A DNA stretch of 64,000 nt from Rhizophagus irregularis. Taxonomy: Eukaryota; Glomeromycota; Glomeromycetes; Glomerales; Glomeraceae. Location of the stretch: contig NC_089457.1 in the NCBI RefSeq assembly GCF_026210795.1, positions 1,364,001-1,428,000 on the forward strand, written 5' to 3'. The position numbers were made by a program, and so were the translations under genes. The stretch's first letter is position 1. Each line of letters begins with the position of its first letter. Below the pieces are notes generated by a model. It had not been told where the DNA came from and made no database searches. It worked only from the letters and a program-made list of their open reading frames with translations. Shown piece after piece: positions 23,686 through 34,163 of the stretch.

Positions 23686-25286
23686 TCATTAGTGATAGAT
23701 TTTATTGGCGATTGGCGTGATAAATTGTTGGTCTGGTGAGTGGTGACATGAATTCTTTCTGGATCACGAAAATTTGATTAAAAATCTTGTAATGTTTTAT
23801 ATTTTATTTACCAGTAATTAAAGAAATTTGTGATCGAAATAATTATATTAATATGAGTAAAATCCACAAAATCATAATAAAATGAAATTTATACAATTGT
23901 ATAAAAAGTCGGCATAATTATAGAATCAACAATCTTAAATTGTTGTTATTTTTTTTTTCTAATACTATCTAATTCCTATCATCATCAGAACAATTAAGCT
24001 ATTTTTATAATTCCTGAACGATATCAAAATTCTTAAATAATCTTCTGAATAGTATTTCGCATTTTGGAACGGTGACTTCAATGTGATAAAAATTTTAGAA
24101 CCTGGAAATAAATTGATCGAAAAATGTTCTCAACCCATTATTTTTCATATATAATAAATAATTGATAAGTTGAAAAGTAAACATTAGTCCAGATCTATCA
24201 ACTTGAAGCAAAATATCAAAAATTAATTAGATCAGTTTGCTTGTATTCAATTTGAATTAATTATGGTACTGAAAATACATTTTATTTATTACTACAGTAC
24301 TTTTATTTTTATAAGTATCTGAAAACTTATATATGACAAAAAATTCAAATGATTATAATAATTATTAGTAAATAATATAATTGATTTGCAACTGAATTAA
24401 AAAAACTTATTATTTATTCTAATTTACTAAAAAAGATAAAAATCCTTCATTCTTTAAATAAAATTTTAAGATGGTGAAGATAATATTAAATGAATTTTCT
24501 TTTTCTATAAAAAGTTAAAGTCAATAACAATTTTTTTAAAAAAATAGTTCTTGAAAACCTATTTAATTTCATAATTTAATTTGATTTTTAAATACTACAT
24601 TCAATAACTAAATATATGTTAGATCTGTTTTAATTGCAATTTTAATTGCTATTATTAACAACTGAACAGTACTTTTTCTAATACTTTAATTATTTAAAGT
24701 AATAAATAAAAAAATTTTTATTTAACAAGTTAATTAAAATAAATAAATTAATAAAATTTTTATAATAATTTTTTAAAGAAAAATTAAAATATAAATTTAT
24801 ATTGAATATTAATTTTAATTTGAATAATTTGAAATAATTTAATCTATACTATTAATATATAAAAGTAGCAGAAATTCTATTTTTGTTAATTATTCAAAAT
24901 TATATATAATAATACTTGAAATTTTAATATGTGATAATATAAATTTTAAAGAATATATATTTAAAATTTTGGGCTTTTAAGCTTTTATATAACTATTTTG
25001 ATTAATAAAAACTTAAAAGAAATGATAATTGTTTATATATAAAATAAACAAATAATTTAATACTATTGGTTTATTAGAATTATATGTAATATATAATAGT
25101 TATTTTATAAAGAATTATAGATATTAATGATTTTTATAGTATAACTGTGAAAATCATGATATTTCAGTAATTTTGTAAAATAACTGATTTATCTTACAGT
25201 ATCTGTACTATGAAGCCTTTTAATAATGATAGACTTTTTATTTCAATATTAATAGACTTTTTACCCATCTTTTTAAATAAATACTA

Positions 25287-25787
25287 CAAGATCCTGTCTA
25301 CTATTAAGATAGATCATCTTATAATTTAAGATAAGGTTTATATATAAAACTCTTTAAAAATTCTACTATAAAAGGAAATTTTATATTACATTATTATGAT
25401 TTTTTTTCTTTTAGTTAATTAACCAATAGAATTTAAACAAATCCTAAGGTAAAGTTCATATGAAAGTAGTGTTCCGCATAAATCAAATTTCTCTTCTGAA
25501 ATTTAATTTGATTCGGACTCAATTCAGACTCAATTCAACCTCCAAAAATTATTATCTCAGGATCTAGTAATCCAATTTCTATGATTTTTTTTAATCGATA
25601 GGTCTCGTTGCCCTGATCAAAATAAAAAGGATTGTTGAAATCGGACCGCTAGATCAAAAGTTATTTGCAAAATACGTTTTTATTATTCAGGAGCAATCAG
25701 GGTCACACCATGTCACAAATTGATTCGTGCAGAACACTATATGAAAGTGAAATTTTTACTGTATCTTAGTAGTAGGCAAGATCCTAA
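25287..25787. repeat. Outer inverted repeat enclosing a nested MITE
   Basis: AAGATCCTGTCTACTATTAA near 25292-25311 is mirrored by the reverse complement of TTAGTAGTAGGCAAGATCCT near 25765-25784, with a few mismatches. The arms are about 22 bp and enclose about 450 bp, including the 271 bp element at 25468-25738. It may be an older element into which the younger one inserted. Confidence 0.4.
25468..25738. mobile_element. 271 bp nonautonomous Mutator-like (MULE) MITE with 10 bp target duplication
   Basis: The termini are AGTGTTCCGCATAAATCAAA and the reverse complement AGTGTTCTGCACGAATCAAT, terminal inverted repeats of about 22 bp with three mismatches and one indel. The element is flanked by a perfect 10 bp direct repeat ATATGAAAGT at 25458-25467 and 25739-25748. 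A duplication of 9-11 bp is the hallmark of Mutator-like transposition. No coding capacity is present, so it must have been moved by a transposase elsewhere in the genome. The exact duplication suggests a fairly recent insertion. Confidence 0.8.
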
Positions 25788-26668
25788 TATTACTCATGAA
25801 ATTTTAACTAGGAATCACAGGATAAATAGTAAATATTACCTGAAAATTTAATATATAATATAATAATAATACAAATTTCTGATTAATATATATACATAAA
25901 TTTATTTTTCTAGTTTTTGTTATATAAAAATTAAAAGAAAATTAATTTTAAAATAATAATATTGTATTTCCATATTTTCTTAAAACTTTTATATAGTAAA
26001 TATATTATTTTCTGAAGATTATAATTTTAGAAAATAAATATAAATTTTATATTTTTATTTTTAATTATTTTTTTTTTTAATTTAATAATCAACTTTTTTT
26101 TTATTAATACAATTATATAAAAGTTAGTAATATGAAAATTATGTAGAAAAAACATGTTAAGTATATATGAAATCAAAATTAAAAGTCAAAAATTAAAATA
26201 TTTTAGTTTTAAAGATTTAAAATTGAAATTAAAGCCAAAATTGGCTAAAATTACATCATATAATATAATTATAAAATAGTAAAAACTTTAAATCACAATA
26301 ATTTTAATAATAAAAATATATATCATTTAAATCCTTTTAATAAGACAAATCAAATAGTATAAAGTTCATTGAAATCTAATTATTAGATATTAAAATCATT
26401 AAGTATAATACTTTTAATATGTAAGTAAAAATAAAATGATCAATATTAATATTATTAATACAATCTTACTACCATTCAATTTATCTTGACTAAAGCTTTT
26501 TTAAAAGCATTATAGATCTACTTTTTATTATTAAATTTAAATAATTGTAAATAATTATTTAATATTTAATTTGATTATTTTGACTTTTGAGTCTAAAGTT
26601 AAATTAATTTTGACTATTTTAACCATTAAAAATTGAAATCTAATTTCAGTTTTATATATAATGTTAAG

Positions 26669-26829
26669 CCTAGTAAATAGTTTTTGTATAAATTTATACT
26701 AAATGGACTTATTAGCTCAAAATTAGCTCAAAGTTATGTAAAAAATAATCCAAATTTAAGCCAATCTAGAGCCAATTATATATGGATGAGCCCATTTAAT
26801 ACAAATTTATACAAAAACTATTTATTAGG
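26669..26829. mobile_element. 161 bp MITE with ~40 bp terminal inverted repeats
   Basis: The left end CCTAGTAAATAGTTTTTGTA and its continuation to about 26705 match the reverse complement of the right end (CCTAATAAATAGTTTTTGTA) over about 40 bp with few mismatches. The interior carries repeated GCTCAAA-type words and no coding frame. The target-site duplication is unclear (AAG on each side is possible), so the superfamily is not assigned. Confidence 0.65.
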
Positions 26830-27154
26830 AAGTAACAACTAACAAATAAGTTTATATTTAAAATAATTATATAGATAGTTTTTCAGAAATTATATATATA
26901 TATATCTAAATAAAAAAGGCTAGCAGATATGAAAAAACAATTAGAAGTATAAGTGAAAAAGTTAAAAATTTATATGCAATATATATATTATTAAATTTTT
27001 ATTTAAAACTTTTTTTATGAATATATGTATTATTCAGCAAAACTTTAAAGTTTTATATTTTTTAAAATTTATTAATTAATAAAAATAAGAGAATTATTAC
27101 TTTTATTTAATTAGTATAAAAATTATTAAATTTCTTTTTTTAATTAATATAGTT

Positions 27155-27342
27155 AGGGAGCTTACAGATATTACGTAATTATCAAAGGGGGAGGGGGTAA
27201 TCAAAATCTTACGTTACACTTAATAAAATATATAATTTATAAATATTTAATTTGATTGGTTATTAAATCTGGCAAAAGGGGGCTAGGGGGGGGAGTAAAT
27301 TTATATTAAACTGAATATTACGTAATATATGTAACTCCCCTT
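27155..27342. mobile_element. 188 bp MITE with G-rich interior
   Basis: The left end AGGGAGCTTACAGATATTAC and the reverse complement of the right end AAGGGGAGTTACATATATTA share about 28 bp as inverted repeats, including TATTACGTAAT on both sides. The interior contains G-runs (near 27186-27198 and 27278-27294), very unusual for this AT-rich island. No coding frame. The target duplication is not clear. Confidence 0.55.
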
Positions 27343-28164
27343 ATATGAATATTAAAAATGTAAAATTTTAATATTTAATCTGATTTATAATTTGATTTGA
27401 TTTAATTTATTCAATTTAAATTAATCTAAATTTGATTTAAATAATTTGAAGTTAATTTAAATTAAATTTGATTTGATTTAATTGATTTGATTTGATTGAT
27501 TTAATTATTAGATTTGATTCAAATGAATTAAATCACTTTAAATAGATTTAAATTTAAGATTCAGATTTGATTGTAAATCAAAAATTATCAAATAAAATCT
27601 GAATTGATTTAATTTGACTAAATTATATATAAAATACTACTCAAATATCAGTCAGCTTTATTAAAAATAATTTTATATAAAATATTTTTATTATAGTATT
27701 TATTTAGTAAATACAGATATAATATATTATATTATATCTGTAATACATTGTAATAATTGTACACTTTTTTTGTTACTATATTACATTTTTTTATCCTCTT
27801 TATCTTTTCATTTTTTATATATATTTTAGAAACTTAAAATTTTTTTAGTTGTAAAATTTTATTTTTTATATTCTAATTAAATGTTATATATTTTAATTTT
27901 ATCTAGTATTGTATAATTTTACTTAAAATACTTAGGATGCAAATACAATAAAAAATAAAATTTATCAAAAAAATATAAATATTAGTAAAAATAAGTTAAA
28001 TTTCTAATAATATATAATAATTAATATTATAAATTAATATTTATATTTAAATAAGTAATATTTAGTTATTACTATAATATTTAATAAATAATAATAATAT
28101 TGTAAAATATAATTTTAATTTCAAATTAATTATAGATTATATTTAGGTAATTTTAAATTTAGTT

Positions 28165-28835
28165 GCATTCCCATACAATAAATTTAGAATTACTTTATTT
28201 TTAATTATATTAATAGGTTTATTTTTATTTATATAATTTATTTTTTTTAAAAAAAATTTATATTATAATTTTTTAAATAAGTATAAAAAATTATCATATT
28301 TGTATTTATAAATCATGTAAAATAAAGTTTTTTTTTAATAGTAAAATTTTAACTTTTTAACTAAAATAATTACAGTAAAATGAATATAAAATTCTAATAG
28401 TTTAGCTAACAGTAAAATTATATTCAAATTTTATAAATATTAAGTTAGTAGTTATCAAGAAATTGATAATTAAGAATTAATAATTTATATATAAAACCTA
28501 ACAAAATAATAATTTTCATATATAAATTATCGATCTTTAATTGTTAATTTTTCAATAACTACTGATTTGATTTTTACAAAATTTGAAATATAATTTTACT
28601 TTTACTTAGTTATTTAAATTTTGTACTATTTTTGTTGTAATTACTCTAATTAAAAAATTAAAAGTTTATTATTTAGAAAAAAACTTTGTATTATGTAATT
28701 TATTATAAATATCAATATGATAATTTTTAAGAAATTATAATGTAAAGAATTTTTTTAAAAAAAAACTTATATAAATAAGAAATTTTATTTAATAGAATTA
28801 AAAATAGAGTAATCCTAAACTTTTGGTATAGAAGT
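28165..28835. repeat. ~670 bp imperfect palindrome (foldback structure)
   Basis: The left arm (about 28165-28496) and right arm (about 28513-28835) are reverse complements with many small mismatches and indels, centred near 28505 with a loop of about 16 nt. The best-preserved parts are ATAATTTATATAT next to the loop, TCAAATTTT...AGTAGTTAT in mid-arm, and TTTAGRATTACT at the outer end. This is consistent with an old foldback element or an inverted duplication. There is no coding frame. Confidence 0.6.
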
Positions 28836-29839
28836 ATATATAAGTATAAAAAATAATTTTATTTAATTAAAATATAAAAAATAAAATTTTAATAAATTGC
28901 TAAAGCTTATTAGTAATAATTACTATATTAGCATTATAATATACTCTTAACCAGAATTAAAAATCTAATAAAATACTGGCCAACATTACATCATAATTTC
29001 ACCATTGGTAATCATTATTGCCAGTGATATTTAGCAATATTCAATATTTTATATTAAAATTTTTTTAAATTAAATCTTTAAACTGTATTACAAATATTTG
29101 TATTAAATATTTTTTAATAATACTTTATTAAATTTTTTGCTAAAAATTTTTATAAAAAATTGTTAAAATTAAAATTATTAGTAATAGTTAAAATTCAAAT
29201 TTCATTAGTAATAAAGTTTAAATAAATTATATTTTTAATATTAATATATTTAATTTTTTTTTAAATTTTATATTTTATTCAAAAATTTTTAACATATTTA
29301 TTATTAAAAAAATAAAATTCAAAATAAAAGTATAAATCAGGTAATTTATATAATAAATTTCAACAAATAAATGCATACATATATTTATGAATTTTAATTT
29401 GATCTTAGTAAAATCAATTCTAATTTTAAATTTAACATTTACAATATTATAAATTTTATAGTAATAGATAGATTAAATAAATGTAAATTTGAAACAATTT
29501 TCTAAAAAATAATTTTTGATATTAATACTAGATAATAAAAAATAGTAAATATACATATATTTCTATAAACAAATTTTCAAGGAGTCACATGATAAAATTA
29601 TAGCGAAAGGTTGAAAATTTTATATTATTTTATCATTTCGCGGGTTTATTAAATAATTTATAGACCGATCCCTAAGAACAGGTATCGTTGAATAAATAGT
29701 TTAATGAGATGACCAAGAAATAAATTTTATGAACTAAAGGAAAATTTACTATATATTAAGAACACTTAATTTCATTTATCCGAAATATTACTATTTTTAA
29801 TCATTATTATACGAATTGTTATCATACATTATTACTCCA

Positions 29840-31341
29840 TTATAAATCTTCTTTTTTTACAACTTTAAAAACTTCAAAAGTATCTATAGTATATATCTCG
29901 TCTATGTATATACTTTTTCCTCGCCTAAAATCATAGGAATTATTTCTACTACCTAGATGCATATTTAAAGCAAGATGCTTGTCAACCCATCGAAATTTTA
30001 TATAACCATTTATATCATAAGAATAAAATGTAAATCCATCTCCACCAATTCCATTTTCATTATTTTCTTCAGACCAACTTATATTTCTATAACCTCCAAA
30101 GATTAATGGTACTGAATCATCTTTTATTTTAATGACAGTTAAAGTTGGGCCTTGATTATAGACATATTTACACCATCCTGTTTCAGTTAATTTAGTTCCT
30201 AGACATCGATATAAAATATGAAAATCGTATGGAATTTCTTCATAATTTATTTTTATATTCGTTTTTTCATATTTATTATACCAATCATTTCTCTTATCTT
30301 TCGGCAAATCAATCCAAGATGAAATTGGTTTTAAACATGATTCGTTAAGAAGAACTGAATTAAGTCTTAAAGGTAAAACTTCATATGTCGGTTCAAAATC
30401 TATAGATTTTTCATGATACTTGATGATTTCATCATATAAATCTTCTTCAAAAATTTGTTTAAAAGGTCCAACTTTTTCAATAAAACGTTTAGGTTCCATT
30501 TTGAAGAATCTAATTAATAGTAAGAATTCATCAATATTCGCTTTTAAAGCATCAACTTGTTCTATAGTCCAATCTGCTATATTATTCATGTTAAGTGATA
30601 TACATTCCGGTGTATTATGTATAGCCCAATTAAGAACTCGATTCCAAATAGTAATTTCATTTAATCCTAAGACATTACGCTCCAGTAAACTAATCAAGTA
30701 ATTACGTGGAATTGATAAGAATTCTTCGGAATAAAACAAATTTTTGGGTTGAAGTAACAATTTTTTCTCGCAGATCTTTAAGAGTTCTTTACAACCCAAA
30801 ATTTGTACGACTGTAAGAAGCACTTCGCTCGTATATTTATTAACATAATCTATTTCACGGCAAATTAAATCTTCTTCTAGAAAATTAATAAGGTGATCTA
30901 ACATCAAAACATCCGCTGCTATCATTAATTGAAGTTTTTCGGTAACTTCTAAATCATAAGCTAAAACATAGCCTCCGTAGATATAGCTTTTTTTTTTTTT
31001 AAAAAAAAACTTCGAATTAGTATTAATATTAACAATGAATATATTGTTACATCATTAACTTACAATAACACTTCGTAAAAAATATCATATGAAATGTTCA
31101 TGTTATATAATTTTATAACATAAAATCCATCAGAATTCTTTCTTGACCATGTAGTTGATAACGCAGCTTTAAAATAATCCGATCGAGCACGTAATATTAA
31201 AGAATGAGCTTTAAATGTTTCGAAATCATTTTCTTCTCCAACTTTGATTATGACATCACAAGAATATGTTTCACTCAATAATACTGTAAGATCATTTGCT
31301 AATTTATACCATGATTTTACCATCGCACTTGCGTTTTCCAT
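29840..31341 (-). CDS. BTB-BACK-TLDc protein (474 aa, 2 exons)
   Basis: Exons 31341-31064 and 30986-29840 join in frame (intron gtaag...aaag) to give 474 aa. The BTB domain spans about residues 18-130: CDVIIKVG, FKAHSLILRARSDYFKAAL and, across the splice junction, FYIYGGYV. A BACK-like helical region covers about 150-285. The C-terminal TLDc domain (about 315-474) carries SWIDLP, FHILYRCLG, PTLTVIK and IFGGY. BTB domains dimerise and recruit cullin-3 ubiquitin ligases; TLDc domains occur in oxidation-resistance proteins. BTB-TLDc genes are strongly expanded in Rhizophagus. The start at 31341 is preferred over an upstream in-frame ATG (31467), because the extra residues are hydrophobic and AT-driven and precede the usual BTB entry. 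The substrate is unknown. Confidence 0.88.
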
Positions 31342-32580
31342 AATAAAAATATATATATGTATAACGAAAAAAAAGGTTAAATGAAGGAAAGAAAAAAAGA
31401 AACAGAGGGGAGGCAATTTAATAAAATTGGTGCATTCTTTTAAAACGTATGATTCCAAAAAAAGCAACTCATCATATGCATAGAATATGATTGAACATCA
31501 ACAAATTTTAGGATTTGTATTTCTATTCTAATAGATCTTGTTCAATGATCAATTCTTATACAATATTAGCAGTTACTATTAACACAACATTTACTATTAG
31601 AAGATTTTGTATGCTGATGAAAATACTCTGATTTGAAAATTATGTACGTTCATTTTCTATTATTACGCGAAGATATTGTATTGTTTAATCATGTGTGTAG
31701 TATCCTCGACTTCTTGTTGAATATTAACGTTTAAAGAAGTCCCCATGGTGTAAGATTGTGGCACTAACAGAACAAATCAGTTCAAGTTATAAAACCATCT
31801 GACAGAATGGATCTTAAAAATCTTGATCTCTTATAAAATATAACAAGTGAACAACTCTACCACGTAGCGTACGCGAAATTTCAAAGATTTATATACAGTA
31901 TTTTAACATCCTACTATTCAGATAAAGCAAGATTATACTTAATTAAAAGCTCTATTTGGGTAGAATCTCTAATAACAGTTGTATAAAACGTATTCCTGAA
32001 GTTAGTTTTCTTATTTTCGTAGACACAAAAAAGAATTCTTTACATTATTAACAAAAATAATACATAACATTTATGAAAAAATAATTATTTTATAATAAAA
32101 TACTGTAAAAAAATATTGAGACCAACTTTTTGTTTTTTGCTTAAAATATTAAAACAAGTTATTTTCATTAAATATTCATAAAAAAATAAAAATATTTCTT
32201 TTTCGTTTATCACATCAATTATCGCGTTTCGTCAAGAAAGTAAGTCGTACAGGTCAAATTTTACCTAAATTCCAAGATCCTTACACGTCAAAAACAGGAA
32301 AAGGATAATCATGTAACGCAATCGAAATTGAGAGTTCGCCTCTTTTTTTTTCAAATCAGTTGCATTTTTCATCACTCATTCTGTAAATTCAGAATTATTT
32401 TTACAATTCCTCCGAGCATATAGTGCACTACTAATTCATCTTCATAAAATATTGATTTTTTTTTTAAACATGGCCTACAATTCTTTTTCGAGTTTCACAT
32501 CTATGGGCTTGTTTTATCTGGTAAGTTGTAACATGTACATTTATTAATTTAAACTAAAATTGATTTTTAAACAATTCAAA
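31342..32580. other. Intergenic region between divergent BTB-TLDc gene and plus-strand relic
   Basis: Presumed promoter and leader of the BTB-TLDc gene on the left. A possible short first exon of the decayed plus-strand gene lies at about 32470-32520 (MAYNSFSSFTSM followed by a GTAAGT donor). Nothing else was recognised. Confidence 0.4.
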
Positions 32581-32582
32581 TT

Positions 32583-33650
32583 ATGGATTCTCATGATGAG
32601 AAAATTGAAGGAATAACAAAGGGTTTATTGAAATTTGTTTAAAATCCTTAGTTGTAGCCGGAGAAACTGTGCCTTTGTTCGATGAAGCGTTATCGATCGT
32701 GGAAAACATTTACGAAGATGCGCAGTATAATAGGAAAAGTTGTATAACTTGTAGAAAATGCTAAAAGAAAATGAAGAAAAATTTCGTGAAGAAGATTATT
32801 TTTTGTCTTTTACGAAATTATAGATACTTAAAGGAGAATTAAATCTTTTGTTAAAGAAGTTAGTTCTCTCTAAATTCATAATTTTGTTCAAGCCAAGGAA
32901 ATTAAAGAGATTGAAGTTTTTGATTCTGATGTCAGTTTATTAAAGCTCGCAATGATTATTTCTAATGAGAAACAAAGGAAAAAGAAACTGAGATTTTGGA
33001 GCATGGCAAGGAGAACCTCTAGATCGACTTGAAATTAAAAATTTGGTTAATACTTTGGATGAATTATCTCAAGCAAAGAGTATTCTGATTTACGCGAAAT
33101 TCGAGAGAATGAAAGTTCTTATGGTATAGAAGATGATTTGATGCCAGAGATATCCAATTATACTATCGATACACTTCCATATGAGCCATTACTTTCACTT
33201 AAAGAAGGTTACAAAACTCATAAAAAAGGCGATCATCAAAAGGCGTGGAAATGTTATGTTAGGCATACTAATAATGAAAATTTTCATGCAAATATTGGCA
33301 GGGATACTATTTATTTGAGTGTATTAATGGTGAAATTGATAAAGAAAAAGGTATAAACCTATTGAAAGAATCAGCTGATGCAGGTATAAAAGATGCACAA
33401 TTTCGATATGCATTTGTTTTAAGAGAAAAAGAATCCTTTGATAGTAAAAATGAATTTGTAAAATATCCTACACTAGCAGTGGTTTGGATAATTCATGATA
33501 TAATTTAGGAGATTATATATTTTATATATTAATGGAAAACTTGACATTGAAAAAGATGTTGAATAGGGGTTACGATACTTAAGATTAGCTGCATACAATA
33601 AACATCATGATGCGATTGAAATGTTAAGACTAATTAGCTAGGGACAATAA
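32583..33650 (+). pseudogene. Decayed helical-bundle / Sel1 relic lacking the pseudokinase
   Basis: Translated pieces match the neighbouring family but in shifting frames with stops. AGETVPLFDEAL...YEDAQYNRKSC (32650-32745) and FVKEVSS...DSDVSLLKLAMII (32850-32970) are the helical bundle. EGYKTHKKGDHQKAWKCY, ESADAGIKDAQFRYAF and LRLAAYNKHHDA (33200-33640) are Sel1 repeats. The whole kinase-like segment is missing; the bundle joins the pre-Sel1 linker within about 150 bp. At least four frame breaks and several in-frame stops make this a dead copy. Confidence 0.75.
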
Positions 33651-34163
33651 AACTTGTGATTATTATCTTAAATTATTATGATAAATTTTAAATTTGAGAA
33701 ATAAAATTGTGAAATAAAATAAAGGTATCTATTGATTTTACTTATTATTGTAGTTTTAAATTTCATCTATAATACAGCTTAAAATAATATAAAGCCAAGA
33801 TTTTGTTTGCTTTATTAACAAAATTATAAATAATAATAGCGTAAGGTATGGTATACACACGTTTCTGATTTTGCATGAAATGGTCGCTAAATTATTTAAT
33901 AGAATCCCAAAAAATATACAAATAACTCAGATTTAAACTTAAAATTTTACTATAACATATATTTATACTATTAATTTTATTCATTTTCTCAATTTCACAA
34001 TAATATCGGTTCTCTCAGTGTATTATTCAATAATGTCCAAATACTGTATGTTCATTGCACATTTCTGTTAATCTAACCAAAACATAATTATATAAAGGTG
34101 CGTTAATCTTATTCAAAATCAATAATCTGTACAATTAATTTACTAATCAATATTTTTAATTTT
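33651..34163. other. Short intergenic stretch between convergent genes
   Basis: The 3' flanks of the plus-strand relic and of the minus-strand gene that follows. AT-rich; nothing recognised. Confidence 0.5.

Larger units (their letters stand above)
23686..29839. other. 6.1 kb gene-free island rich in small transposon relics
   Basis: No reading frame of interest on either strand. Composition differs from the other intergenic stretches: long poly-A/T runs are rarer and mixed A/T words dominate. The stretch contains at least three miniature inverted-repeat elements, a nested inverted repeat and a ~670 bp imperfect palindrome, listed separately. The TTTGATTT-type repeats at 27365-27500 are simple-sequence expansion. 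It separates a conserved SET gene from a BTB-TLDc gene of an expanded family. Confidence 0.6.

Noticed and set aside
30420-30701. 93-residue plus-strand open frame
   Set aside because: Antisense to the BACK region of the BTB-TLDc gene.
31342-31467. Upstream start for the BTB-TLDc gene
   Set aside because: It adds 42 hydrophobic, AT-driven residues before the usual BTB entry; more likely leader sequence.
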